Source: Larus michahellis (taxonomy: Eukaryota > Chordata > Aves > Charadriiformes > Laridae). From it: a stretch of DNA of 64,000 nucleotides. Positions 11,684-23,025 of the stretch are shown piece by piece. Position 1 is the first letter of the stretch. Each line of letters starts with the position of its first letter. Location of the stretch: positions 2,755,001-2,819,000 of the forward strand of contig NC_133911.1 in the NCBI RefSeq assembly GCF_964199755.1, in the 5' to 3' direction. Below the pieces are notes generated by a model that was not told where the DNA came from, did no database searches, and saw nothing but the letters and a program-made list of their open reading frames with translations. The position numbers and the translations under genes are program-made.

Positions 11684-14574
11684 GTAAGTGCACTGATTGT
11701 ATTCCCCTGCATAGGGAACAGGAGAAGAGAGGGAGGGAATGTAAGAAGGTATGGATATTGTATTGGAAGGGATTCCCATGGAAATCTGTCCATCTAGAGA
11801 GAAAAAGGGAATCTATTCACCAGTCACCAGGCTCCACACAGCCTCCCCAGCACCCTTGCAGTCCAATTCAGAAGTCCCAATTGAAATACTTGAGGTAGAA
11901 CATTTCTATTAGAAAAGGACAACTTCCAGACCTCTCTCCTTCCCCATCTCCAATTCTTGCTTCGCCAAAAGCCCTACAACATGTTCACCCTGCTCAGCCA
12001 AAGGGAAGCTGGGATTTTAATGCCATCCTTTAGTGACGCAGAGCTATATGTGTCGCTTCCTCCGGAGGTTTGTAGCAAAACTCCAGAGGTTTTGCTACAA
12101 AATACGTTAAACCAATGCGTGTCAACTGGGTTGTGGTTCTGCGAAAGCTGAAGTGAGACTGGGATTGTAATCCGGAACCCAAACCTCAGACCAGAAAGGC
12201 AGAGGGACCCTGGGAGGGTCTGCTTCTCCTCCAGAATGCTTGGGTCACAAAAACACCAGCGAGCCTGGCAAAGGGCTCACCTGCCGGTGTTAAACTAATA
12301 ATAAGTGTGGTGTTGTGAGAGAGTGATCCGTGGAGGGTTAAAGGTGCATCCTCTTCCTCCGGGAGCGCTCCTGCTTGCCCATAGCTTGTCCTCAGTGACC
12401 TTTCCTTCCATTTGGCTGTGGCTTTTTATTCCCCTCTCCGTCACAGCCCTTTAATGTCTTTAACTTCTACAGCTAAATGAGAACCGGCTGTGGCGGCAGA
12501 CGGGATCAATAGCAGCTTCCCCCCACCCCTCCTTTTTTTGTTTTTCGGGAGTTTGATCTGTGACCCCTTGACCTTCCCCTCGCTTCTGGATGTGAGGCTG
12601 GACACACGTGCTATTGATAAAAATCTTAAACAAATTCCAATACCATGTATTTCCAATAAAGATTCCCTTGGGCAAGACGTTAGTCACACCCATGTGTGTA
12701 AAAAATAAAATAAGGAGGACGAGCTACGTTTTCTGAGAGAGAGAGACCAGCAAAGGAGGAGAGAGAAAGAAGGGTTTGTCTTGGTTTGCTGCAGGAATTT
12801 TTACTTGGGCCTCTCCTTATGCTGATGAAAAACTTCTCGCACAGCCCTATTTATATTATTTGCCCCCCTTTCCTGATTTCTGTCACACGGCTCCCTCTTT
12901 TCTGCTAGCTACCCATTAAATTTACAAGTCCAGTTTAGAGCCCGCTGGGTTTGGTTGGGAACAGGGATGTTTTCCTGTTGGTAGTCATGAGAGTCTGGGC
13001 TGCCAACAGACCTGTGCCCAGCAGCAAGTCTTGCCTGGTCGACAGAGTTAGTCCAGACGTGCCCTATACCCACAGACACGCAGGTCGCTAGTCATGAAGG
13101 CGTTCTTCCTGCTGGGGCAAGGAAGGTAGGTGAGAAACCATCACGCACCATCCACAGTGCCACTGCTTCCCAGTGCTGGGACCTGGAGTCACACCCAGTG
13201 TGACGGCAACTCGTACAGCAAAGCCACTGCCATGCTGCGTGGCAGCTGCAGCACAAACCAGCTGTAGCTGTTCTACAGTGGGATCTAAGTGAAGCAGGAA
13301 ATTCTGCATGTCTGCACATATGTCTATAGATATTTGTATTTACAGCTCTGTGCAGGCAATATATAAGTCCACTTGTCACTGTTCCACTATAAACCTTTCT
13401 TATAATCAGCCCCATTTATAATAATATTTATGCGAGGGAACAGTTTTCGTTGGTAATTAGTCCTGTTAGAGCAATCACTTACATGAAGTTGACCTTGGTA
13501 TGACAACATTTTTTCGTGTCTTTCTCGGTGCATGTTGTACTTAGCAGATACTTCTAATTCCTCCTGCTTTTTAATTCTTCACTGCTCTTTTCAAATGCTG
13601 CTTAGGTGCCGATGGGTGTGAGGTGACCTCCATGAGATCATTATTTATTGATATTTAGTTCAAATCATATGTTTCTTCCTTCTATGATGCAGCAAAAAAG
13701 CATCAAAACTCTTTTTAGTGAGCACTGATATAATAAAGATGGGGGGGTTGCTATGGTGGGAGCAGGCTCTGTATAACAGGGGACACAACCAGGGCTTGTA
13801 AATCAGAGCTCTGTAGCTTTGATAGGCTTTGGACCCCGCCTGCTGAGAATCTCTCTCTCCCCACTTCTCTCCTTCCTATTTTAGAAACACAAAACCAGAC
13901 ACGCTTTCTCTCTCACATAAGCAAATAAACACCTAGGGTACTTTCGGTAAGTTTCTGGTTTTTATTTTGGCTTCTACTGTATTAAACCAACAAACCACAT
14001 CTTTGACTTCTGGCTTGGAGTACCCTGGTGCCTTTGAACTCTTCCCACAGGCACAAAAAGCAATATTGGGAGTTTAGCATGTTTTTTTCAGAAGGATGGG
14101 ATTGCCATCAAATTTGCATCCATCTGAATTCAGCCAGAGCAGAGGTGACAACAGGCACAGAGGCACAACCACACGCACGCACACACACAGCGTGTCCAAG
14201 GAGTGAATTCGCTCTTTACCTACAGCCTCTCAAAGACATTATTTAATGTGGTTACCCGAAATACCAGGGGACCAAGCTGATAAGGTCTGGACGAGAGCCA
14301 TAGCTTGGGGTCTAACCCTAGGTACACGCCACCTGAAGCTAGAGGCACCATAACACAACGTTCCAGAGTTGAGCTACCCCAGGATCCCCGTCCCCAGGAG
14401 TGCCAGCTCCACTTGCTTATCTGGGCTCCTTTCAGACTGTGCCGCCTGCAGAAGCCGTGCTCCCCCGCAGGGCTCGCTTCGGCCCCGGATAACTCACCCC
14501 GTGCCGAGCCTGCTCACTTCCAGCGCGCCAGCCTGCCAGCGCTTGCACAGCCTGTGCTGTCCCAGCCGGTGAGG

Positions 14575-14830
14575 AGCAGAGATGCCAGATTAATGTGGTC
14601 CTTGCGGTTCCCAAAGGCCGGAGCTGTGTTAATGATGCCGGTGATGGAACGCAGAAGCGTGAAAGGAATTCTAATAGATATGACAAGTCTAATAAGAATT
14701 TGTGTCTGGAAGGGACCTCCTTTGGGGCAGGCGTCTGACAAGACGTTGATGGCTGAAATTTGTTTACTCATTGGCACCGATTGTACATCTCCTGCCAGCT
14801 CCTTATTAATCTAATTTGAGACATTAAAGC
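14575..14830. promoter_or_regulatory. Candidate conserved block in PAX7 intron 8
   Basis: This complex, moderately AT-rich sequence includes GGAATTCTAATAGATATGAC, a TAATAAG segment and CTTATTAATCTAATTTGAGA, and lies between CpG-containing DNA (14390-14570) and ordinary intron. It lacks repeats and has the look of a developmental enhancer. Function is inferred. Confidence 0.3.
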
Positions 14831-15104
14831 TAGTGAAAGGGAGAGACTTTGACTGAAGCTCAGCTAATGAGCAATGTCACCATACTGCCCCGGTCCTCTT
14901 CCCCCTCAGACCATGGGGCAGTCAGGCGAGCTGGGACACAGGTTCACACATCGCCTCAGGAGTTGTGGCTGCGTTTCTCACCCAGATGGAGATAAGCAAA
15001 GTGGTTTCCCTTAGGAAGGGTGGATGAAGGCAGGCAGCAGAGCTTGCAGACATGAGTCAGCACGCAGCGGATGAGTCAGATTCAAGCCCTGTCCAGACAT
15101 GGTG

Positions 15105-15150
15105 AGCTTCCACTGAAATCTCTGGAACCATTTACACCAGCATCACGAAG
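15105..15150. repeat. Possible ancient amniote repeat fragment
   Basis: TTCCACTGAAATCTCTGGAACC followed by ATTTACACCAGCATCACGAA resembles the same ancient family as the fragment at 5313-5372, but the match is short and weak. Confidence 0.25.
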
Positions 15151-15538
15151 TGCAGGAGTTGGCTTTGCCACCGTGAGACGATACGGAGAGGTGAAGCTGG
15201 AAGGCTTATCCCGCTGGGTTTCTGCTCAGGCTTCTCTTCAGGCAGCTCCCCTGGAAACGCTGTTTTCCACGGCAGAAGTAGAATTTTAGCTCTTTTCAGT
15301 TGGTCCACGGAGACCCACCTAGGTGTTTCTGGCAGGGCCGTCATCTGTTTGCAGTCTTTCCTAGGGGTGCAGCAGGACCCTCGTGTCTGTGACAAACACT
15401 GCATTGCGCCTCTCTTTGTAAGAATCCATCTGCGACATCTGTTGGTTACATACCCTTTGATGCTGAAAGCCTCATTTCCACTAAATGCTAATGTTGTGTT
15501 GTTTTCTCACCCTCCTTTTTTTCCCCCCTCCCCTTCAG

Positions 15539-15654
15539 CCGCTGTTGATTATTTGGCCAAGAACGTGAGTCTGTCTACACAGCGTAGGATGAAGCTGGGA
15601 GAACATTCAGCCGTTCTGGGCCTCCTACCAGTAGAGACAGGCCAAGCTTACTGA
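15539..15654 (+). CDS. PAX7: PAX7 last coding exon (exon 9)
   Basis: This is the terminal coding exon. The acceptor is a long pyrimidine tract, ccctccccttcag|CC, and the two exon bases complete the Thr codon begun in exon 8, giving ...YGQ-T-AVDYLAKN. The exon then encodes VSLSTQRRMKLGEHS and AVLGLLPVETGQAY and stops at TGA 15652-15654. This end is identical to that of the long human PAX7 isoform as I remember it, and is characteristic of PAX7. The exact frame match across the intron shows the gene is intact here. The same C-terminus in birds and mammals suggests a conserved protein contact, but the sequence alone does not show which. Confidence 0.97.
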
Positions 15655-17900
15655 AGAGTCCGACTGTGCCAACAACCCACTCCAGCAACTTGGTACCACT
15701 GGAGAAAACACCACCAGCCTTCCAGGGATCTACCTGTACCCGGACCCTACTCCTTCCCAATTCCCTTCCACCCTGCACCAACTTGAGCTGTGAGGGAGGC
15801 GGGAAAGAGGGGGAGGGCTCTCCAAGTATCCAGCTCTTCCCAGAGCACTCTTCTCAGAGGCAAGCCTGGCCTCTGTGACCTGACTCCTCCTGTGGCCAGA
15901 GACAACGGGTTGGGTACATTTATTAACCCCGAGTTCATGCCCTCCCTCTAACCTACCTGGCCATGGCATTTTGCCCACACTTGAGGACTTTCCATTGATC
16001 TAGGTAGTTGGCATAGTCAAAGCCAAATTGATCTTTTTTTCTTTGTAAAAAAAAAGGAATGTTTCATTTTGTTTCCTTTTCTTTCCATTGCTGTAAATTT
16101 GGTGAATGTTGTATAGGAAGGAATAACCAAGCTGATCGTTAAGGATGATATAATTCGGGACCACAGAAGACCTATGGACCAAATATAAGAACTTGTTTTA
16201 AAAAAAAAAAACCAACAAACAAACCACAAAGACAAACAAAACCAGAAAAACGTGTATTAAAGTGACAGCAAATTTCCCCACCCCGCTCTACCTTTCTGTT
16301 CTCACCGATGGCTTCCCAAAGCAGGGCCGAAGCAGGCCAGATTGCTGCTAAGCAGGGGCAGGATGTAAGTCCGTCCAGCCTGGGACCTTTGGAAAGTGTA
16401 AATGTAAATTGCTGCATGAGGACTGGAGGTTATGGGCACAGGCACGAGCAACATTTACTTTTCCTCTTAGGGACCAATTTAGACCTGATTATCACTGAAA
16501 AGTCATGGGCATCAGATAGCAGCAGGAGATGCAATAGCGAACGCTGGCCTTGCCCGCACAGAGGAAGGGCATCAGCTACACCCGATGGCCTCGGAGCTTT
16601 TGCCCATCCAGTTGAGAAGGGCGAGGACTGTCAGTGACCCTTCTCTCGCCCAGCGGGGGAGAAGCTGGCCATGAGAGCAAAGACAAGAGAGGGAAGAGTC
16701 AGAGGTGTTCGTTAGCTGCCTGCTTGGAGGAGTTAGTTTGCAAAGCCAGGTTCTTCTACAAGCAAAGGACCACCTGAAAGAACATGGTGCTTGTTCTGAA
16801 GGTGCTTTCCTGCAGCTGCGTCTCACTGAGGGATGGATGTGGCCGTGGAGTCAGAGGGGAGATGACCTGAAGACTCTTTCTAACAGCAGCTAGGAAGGAA
16901 AGGAGCTCTCAGCTGCAGCGTTACACCTCTTTGTACTGCAGGAAAAGATTTACCCTACCAATGGCTTTCTTTATCCTCTAGCTGCCAGGAGAAATGCTTG
17001 CCCTTGTCCATCCTCCCGGCTCGTCCCTCACTCCTCTCATTTTGTGTCCTATTCTGTGTAACTCAATCTCTCAGTCACTTCCCTCTGCTTTTCATTTTGG
17101 TGGTGGAGCCTTTCTCTCTCTTAAGCCAGATCTCGTTCTCCGGATTTATCACCCCACTTTTCTGTAGCAGCCAGTGCTCTCGCTTTTGAATCGGCTCACA
17201 ATTCTGCTCATCGCACTGCTCAGATGGGTTTTTAAATAGCTTCCGTTTTGCAGGTGGTGATGATCCTTGATGATTTTTATGCAGATGTCTAATATTATAG
17301 ACTTTTTTCCCCTCACCTTCCTGTGTTGAGAGGGCTCACTTCACGAACGCGCTGAAATTTGACCTGGAGAGGACAAGGAAAGCTGCCCCTGAGATAATCG
17401 CCCTGATGCACAGAATCTGTGCCAGCCAGTAGCCGATGAGTAAAGTCCAATGGCAACAGGCAGTACTTAAAGTAATCTACAGACCATTAGGGTTTATAAT
17501 TCACTATTTTATATGTCTGCTTTAGGATAGTGAATGTCTGCTTTTATCCATTGGCGATAACGGGGGACCACATGGTCGGATGAGTTCTGGTCTAGCATAT
17601 GCTCCTAGGTTGTTAAAGGAGACACTTCTCTTGTGCTCTCTGCTATTGCTGCTGCTTCTTCCATTCTTCTCAGACAATCTGATCTTGTTTTTGCAGCTGA
17701 AACAACATTTTCCTGGGGAACTGTCCCCTGCCTTGCCCCGACATCATTTATCATGAACCACCAAGCCGCTTTCTCTTGAGCCATGTGGGCAAGTACCCAT
17801 TCTGACCAAAGCAGAGTTTTGCTCCTTATGTCGCTCAGCATCCTATGGGAGCCACATATGGCTTTCATCAGCTTTTTACGGCTGTGACAGAGCCTGCTCT

Positions 17901-17907
17901 ACATTCC
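17901..17907 (+). promoter_or_regulatory. miR-1/miR-206 seed match (7mer) in PAX7 3' UTR
   Basis: The heptamer ACATTCC is the reverse complement of the shared seed GGAAUGU of the muscle microRNAs miR-1 and miR-206. The next base is T, so this is a 7mer-m8 type site. Repression of Pax7 by these microRNAs is known in mouse muscle precursors. Function here is inferred. Confidence 0.45.
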
Positions 17908-19285
17908 TAAAACCATATTAATACAGCAGCTTGGCTACTCTGCCTCTCACACGCTCGCATGCATGTTTCTGTGCAGAAGCTCTGTGCCGGGTGACATCTG
18001 CATCCAGCGGCTGCATTGCTGTCATTTATGCTCCAGAGACCCCAATTCCGCCTCTGCTTGTCTGGCTGTATTACACATAAAGCTTCCCTCTAGTTGCGAA
18101 AGACTTTCCTTGGATCACAAAGCTTTTGAAACACTTGAAGTTTGCATTCTTCGCATCCTTTCTCAGGGCACCTACAGCTGGATGTATAGGTGAGGCCAAA
18201 GGTACCAGTTTCCTTGAGGTGACCAGTTGCATTATGTGAAGACGCTCTCCCTGCTTTGCGCCAGTTTGAGATCTTGGAAGGCAGCAAAAGACGCTGGTTT
18301 ATGTTGTTTACGCTTTAGAGCTGATCTAAGGAAGAAATCCCTTTGGAATTCCAGTCTGGCTTAAGTGTCATTCCCAAGAACAGTAACCTCCAGCCACACC
18401 TGAACTGAGGGGCTGAGGGTGAGAGCAAGGGTGTCTCTGTGAGAGACCCCAGCGTAGGGATTAATGACTGAAGCACCTGTTTGAAATTGCTCCTGTGTCT
18501 CAGTATCATTCTGAGCCGACTGCTAACGCAAGAGAGCACATGATTTTCTTGCCTGCCACGTTCAGTAGTATTTAAGAGGCCAAATGCCAATAATCACCGA
18601 ATCTGGGAGCACCTTCCAATATCCGTCCTCCTTGCCACGGGAAGATGGAGTTTGTAGACGGTGATTGTTGGCCCTGTATCTGCCCCAGGCAGTTGCAGTC
18701 CCTTGTTCTTTAATACTGAAATTTCTGACCAAATGCGTTCCTAGCTGCCTGCTAAAGTAGAAGGGAAGTTTCAGTTTGTCATGAGAATTGCTCGTCCGCT
18801 GCTCCTGCTCACAAAGACCTATCAGCTCTCTTCTCCCCGCCGTTATCTCCTCTCCCGTGCGTGCGTACGCGCCTCCTGAGCATCCCTCAACAGCGGACGC
18901 TTGGTCCTCGCCACGAGCGTGTTGTCGAGGAGGACTTCAGGACCCCGAAAGTAAAAAGTATTAAAAAGAGGGAGCACTGTAGAAACCTATTTGCCAATTA
19001 CCTTCACCAGAAAGTCCGTGAACACCTGGGCACTGCTGTAAATAGAGTTCTTAGAGGAATATGAAAAACGCCCCATGCTAGCGCAAATAGCTATTCTCTG
19101 ACCTTTCCCTCGTGGTCGCACTTTGTACATTAGTTGAAAATTTGGTCATGTGCTGTATGTTTATAGAAAGTTGACATTTTTTTTATACTAAAAACACAGT
19201 GAGTGCCGTGCTAGTTAAAAAAAAAAAAAAAAAAGGGGGAGGGGGGATGAACTGTAGAAATTTGCCTATCGTGTGTTTTCAAAAT

Positions 19286-19293
19286 ACATTCCA
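19286..19293 (+). promoter_or_regulatory. miR-1/miR-206 seed match (8mer) in PAX7 3' UTR
   Basis: ACATTCCA gives a full 8mer match (seed plus A opposite position 1) in AT-rich flanks about 3.6 kb after the stop codon. It is the strongest of the three candidate miR-1/206 sites in this UTR. Confidence 0.5.
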
Positions 19294-19992
19294 GAATCTT
19301 TGGGGTGGGATGGGTTTGATTTGGGGATTTTTTTTGGTTTCTTTGTTTTGTTTTAAGGTACGTTCATGTATGAAAGTCAAACTATTTTTTGGTTTGGTTT
19401 GGTTTATGGATCGCCAACCTCAGTTCTGCTGAAAAGAGACAAACTCAGGGGGTGGGGGGGGGATGGGGAGGGGGGGAGAGAACAGAGGGAGGTGCCTGGA
19501 AGGCGAAACAAAACCGAGCATGGAAGAGTAGCAATCGGCAGCAGACAAGCGTTGGAGAGCAGGACCCTGAAGAACGTGCAGTCGCAGTTGCTCGAAGCAG
19601 GACCAAATGGGGACTGAGCGGAAACTCAACACTCTGAGGGTGCCTGGGAATCCCAGAATCGTCCTGCGCCTCATCCAAACAACCCACCAAGCGAAGGGAC
19701 ACGCTCCAGAGACGTTCTCTCACGTTGACATTTCTTCCATGCCTGCAGACGAGAACTGGCATCCTTGGGGGAAAGGAAAAACGCCGAGTGGATTTCTTTT
19801 ACCTCCCCGCGCCCCTGCCTCCACCTCTCAGCACCGTCCTGAGACCACAAAATGGACATTTCCTCACTGTGTCCAGTAACTCAGCAGATTGGCTCCTGTC
19901 GCCCAGAGACTTTGTGTATTTAATGCTTCTAACCCGTCATCCCTAACACCTCCATATACCCAACCTGGGGAATATCTACATAGCACTATAGG

Positions 19993-19999
19993 ACATTCC
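19993..19999 (+). promoter_or_regulatory. miR-1/miR-206 seed match (7mer) in PAX7 3' UTR
   Basis: ACATTCC followed by T lies about 250-440 bases before the inferred poly(A) sites, a position where microRNA sites are often effective. It is the third copy of the same seed match in the inferred UTR. Confidence 0.45.
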
Positions 20000-20057
20000 T
20001 TATTCCTAGTAACTGCGGATATGTTGCTTCTGTGTTTGACTCATAGCCATTTTGCTC

Positions 20058-20122
20058 CATGTGTATGCCTGCGTGTGAGTATGTGTGCGTGTGTGCCTGC
20101 GTGCGTGCGTGTGTATATATAT
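20058..20122 (+). repeat. TG/TGCG microsatellite in PAX7 3' UTR
   Basis: An imperfect alternating purine-pyrimidine tract (GTGTGCGTGTGTGCC, GCGTGCGTGCGTGTG, then TATATATA) lies near the end of the inferred UTR. Confidence 0.75.
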
Positions 20123-20241
20123 AATCGCACCATAATTTATTCAGCTATATGGAGTAGTATAGTAGAAAGAGAAACTGGTATTTGCTTTAACTACCTGCTG
20201 CCTGTAGGTGTCTCTCTGTAACTCAGGCATAACTGTTATAC

Positions 20242-20262
20242 ATTAAAAAAAAAAGGATTAAA
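20242..20262 (+). promoter_or_regulatory. PAX7: Candidate proximal poly(A) signals of PAX7 (ATTAAA, two copies)
   Basis: ATTAAA occurs at 20242-20247 and 20257-20262, separated by an A run. The next 25 bases are rich in G and T, as expected of a downstream element. Cleavage would fall near 20260-20280. Confidence 0.45.
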
Positions 20263-20433
20263 AGTGTCTTTGGGTGGCTTGTGTGCTTAACTGGCTCCGC
20301 AGCGTGCCAAGCACAAGGGGAAAAGCTGGTAAATCCAAAATATTCGCACACACCTACAAGCTACAGATGTTTTCGCTAAAAAAGCAAAATCGTGTGCTTC
20401 ATTCGTTAATGAAAAACGTGGAAAAGCGACAGA

Positions 20434-20443
20434 AATAAATAAA
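20434..20443 (+). promoter_or_regulatory. PAX7: Candidate distal poly(A) signal of PAX7 (overlapping AATAAA)
   Basis: Two overlapping AATAAA hexamers lie about 180 bases beyond the ATTAAA pair, with cleavage expected near 20455. The region just downstream is only moderately GT-rich, so the relative use of this and the proximal signals is unknown. Confidence 0.4.
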
Positions 20444-21231
20444 ACATTTAATTTCACTGTGACTTTTCACAAGGGAAGAACAATTACCTGGCCTGTTCTA
20501 AATACAACCGTTTCTTTATGCATTCATTTTCAGCGAGCTGTTGCCCAGGCCGAGGAGGGCTGTGCAGGCCAGGTTGGGACGGGGCTGCCGTTAACTCCCA
20601 GCTCTGTGGGCACCTGGCTTTCGTTAAAGGCCAAAGCGCGGCATCAACAAGCGGAAAAATATTTTGAAACTCTACGGAGGAATACATGGCTCGGGGCTTC
20701 GGCAATCGGTAATAAAGCGTTTTGCCTTTAAACAAAGCACTGAATTCAAAAACTGTTCCCATCTGAAGATGTTTTGGCTTTCTGTAAAATAAGTTGATCT
20801 TCATCCAAGTCGTGCTGGACAAGTATCCGCACGGAGAAACTAGCCTAATTAGTCGCTGGGTTTTCTTTTCTGGTTGCCTCTCAGCAGAGGGATCAGTCCA
20901 CGGGAGCTAACTGGCTTCCCGAACCCTGCTGGGATCACCGTTAGATAAGACATGGCAACTATGTGAGGAGATGCTGTTCATGCGTTTGTCTTTTTGGGAG
21001 CAGAAGGGGCAGCAATCTGCTAGCTTGGAGTCACCCACCGGCAGGAGAAGGCTCTGGGGAGGAACGAGGGCTTTGCATTTGCAAACCCTGCTCGCACCGG
21101 TGTTCTTCACCCAAGTGCACACCGCTGGTCATGGCTAGCTTTAGAGTTAGTCCTGTATCAAGCACCCACTGAGATCCTTTCTTAATGCTGTCCTGCTCCC
21201 CTTGGCACTATGTCTTTGAACAAAGGGCCAT

Positions 21232-21675
21232 GGAGATGCTGGGAGGGCTGGAGCCCCTCTGCTGCGAGGACAGGCTGAGAGCGCTGAGGGTGTCCAGCCT
21301 GGAGAAGAGAAGGCTCCGGGGAGACCTTGGAGCCCCTTCCAGTCCCTAAAGAGGCTCCAGGAAAGCTGGGGAGGGACTCTGGATCAGGGAGGGGAGCCAT
21401 GGGATGAGGGGGAAGGGTTTAAAACTGGAAGAGGGGAGATTTAGATGAGATCTGAGGAAGAAATTGTTTGCTGTGAGGGTGGTGAGCCCCTGGCCCAGGT
21501 TGCCCAGAGAAGCTGTGGCTGCCCCATCCCTGGAGGGGTTCAAGGCCAGGTTGGACGGGGCTTGGAGCAACCTGGGCTGGTGGGAGGTGTCCCTGCCCAG
21601 GGCAGGGGGGTTGGAACTGGATGGGCTTTAAGGTCCCTTCCAACCCAAACCATTCTGTGATTCTATCATTCTATA
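21232..21675 (+). repeat. CR1 LINE 3' fragment
   Basis: This is the 3' end of a CR1 retroposon in sense orientation. Landmarks in order are AGGCTGAGAG, CAGCCTGGAGAAGAGAAGGC, CAGGAAAGCTGGGGAGGGAC, TGCCCAGAGAAGCTGTGG, TTTAAGGTCCCTTCCAACCC, and a tail of ATTCTGTG/ATTCTATC/ATTCTATA. It is 5'-truncated to about 440 bp, as most CR1 copies are, and it cannot move on its own. Confidence 0.95.
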
Positions 21676-22914
21676 AATACTGAACCCGTGCCCGGAGCCC
21701 TGGGTTTAGGCAGACACCTTCACTGGAAGTTGTGCAGTGTCATCTGCAGTCCCCTGGGTACAACGAGGCTCCGAAGCTGTTCTTAGTGACCGGCAAAGCT
21801 GCCTTCAGGTCACATGGGATACAGAAACCCTGGTCACAACTTTCCTTTCCGACAGCGTGAGGAAAAGCCTTTTCGCTAAGAATATCAGGTTTCCTCACTG
21901 AGACAGAAAAGCCTCCCCCGGTCCTAGAAAAAGAAACGCCGGGCAGCGGAGCCTGTCCTAGTGTGGGTAAAGCGTGGGTGTGACTCCACTGCCTGGATAA
22001 TTCACATAGGGGAGGAAAATGGGAAAATGGGGAACACACGAGCCAAGGGTTGTCCACCCCCAAGGGCAGTGGGCTGGGGGGCTGCGGGGTGCCTGGCCCA
22101 GGGCTGGGGCAGCTCTGGGCATGCAGGGGCTACACAGGCTGAAGCTCTGGGGGGCTCTCAGGGCCCTGGTGGGGACCCCTGGAAAACATTACCAGTCTCC
22201 AAACGGGGAAAAGGCTGGAAACCCCTGCTCTTGCATGATGCCAAGGGCACCGTGCTCTCAGAAAACCCCTTTTTTGTGATAATTGAGAAAAAGAGAGTGT
22301 CGCCTTTGTGTAAGGACTGTAGCCAACATCAGCCATCAGAGCAGGAGCATTAGCCCCAGCTTCCTAGCTGCATCCTAGGGGGAATTATATTTGGTGTTCG
22401 CAAATTGTACCCGCACCAAAACCCCCCCTTCCCACCTTAGGTCTGCACTCTGTAGCAGCACTTGATTTTCACCCCGCAGCCGGCGTGTTTTGGCGGTGGC
22501 CAAGCCAGCCACGTGGCACGTTTGCGCGTGAAGGGCTTTGTAGAGGAAGGGACCGTCATTTTCCAGGAGCCCTAAATCAGGACAACATTATTTCTAGCCA
22601 CGGCCCTGTTTTTAAATCCATGCTGGCAAACAGCGTTGTGCCTCCTCGCCAGCCCTCCCAGAAATGACTTTGCTCCAGCAATGGTCACGTTCAGGCTGGG
22701 TTGCCGCCGGCCCTGTAGTGGCGAGCGTTTCAACACTGCCCTCAACTGTTCCCTGAGCTCCTCGTCCTCTCTCCTAACGTCTCGAACCTTATCTGAGGAG
22801 CGCAGGATATTTCCCAGGCCTTTCCAGAGTCGATCCGTTGCCCTCTGAAAGACATCAAGGGCACAAGCTTAGCCCACAAGGGAGCTGCTCAGGCCGATAC
22901 AGCCGCTGCTACAA

Positions 22915-23025
22915 CTATCACCGGTCAATTATGGCTCTAAGCTGTCGTCAGCTTTAATCTGCCGATAAGCCGGTGATAAATCAAATTCGAGTCAATTTGA
23001 CGCCGGCTGCTAACTTTTGCAAAGG
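22915..23025. promoter_or_regulatory. Candidate regulatory block with GATA-like sites and an inverted repeat
   Basis: The block includes CCGATAAGCCGGTGATAAATC (two GATAA motifs) and a perfect 7-bp inverted repeat, TCAAATT at 22981-22987 and AATTTGA at 22994-23000 with a 6-bp spacer. The sequence is complex and differs from its repeat-rich neighbours. Function is inferred from motifs only. Confidence 0.25.

Larger units (their letters stand above)
11684..15538 (+). other. PAX7: PAX7 intron 8
   Basis: This intron of 3855 bp lies between the two PAX7 coding exons, with a gtaagtg donor and a ccttcag acceptor. If it is not spliced out, the reading frame runs on to a stop at 11896-11898, adding 71 residues unlike the alternative C-terminus of mammalian PAX7. 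A conserved-looking block occupies about 14575-14830. A short CA-type run lies near 14168-14190 and a possible ancient repeat at 15105-15150. The rest shows nothing specific. Confidence 0.9.
15655..20460 (+). other. PAX7: PAX7 3' UTR (extent inferred)
   Basis: The sequence after the PAX7 stop codon is AT-rich in parts and has no plausible further exon. The 3' end is inferred from two signal clusters. ATTAAA at 20242-20247 and 20257-20262 is followed by a GT-rich stretch (20264-20290). AATAAA at 20434-20439 is followed by a TAAA-rich stretch. The UTR would be about 4.6-4.8 kb. It carries three ACATTCC heptamers (miR-1/206 seed matches at 17901, 19286 and 19993), a Pumilio-type TGTAAATA (19037-19044), homopolymer runs (A at 16199-16212, A then G at 19217-19245), a G-rich tract (19449-19486) and a TG/GC repeat (about 20058-20122). 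A shorter UTR ending upstream cannot be excluded. Confidence 0.6.

Noticed and set aside
19217..19245. A run in the PAX7 UTR as the end of a processed pseudogene
   Set aside because: The sequence before it is continuous UTR-like DNA with no exon-derived frame, and no flanking duplication was seen.
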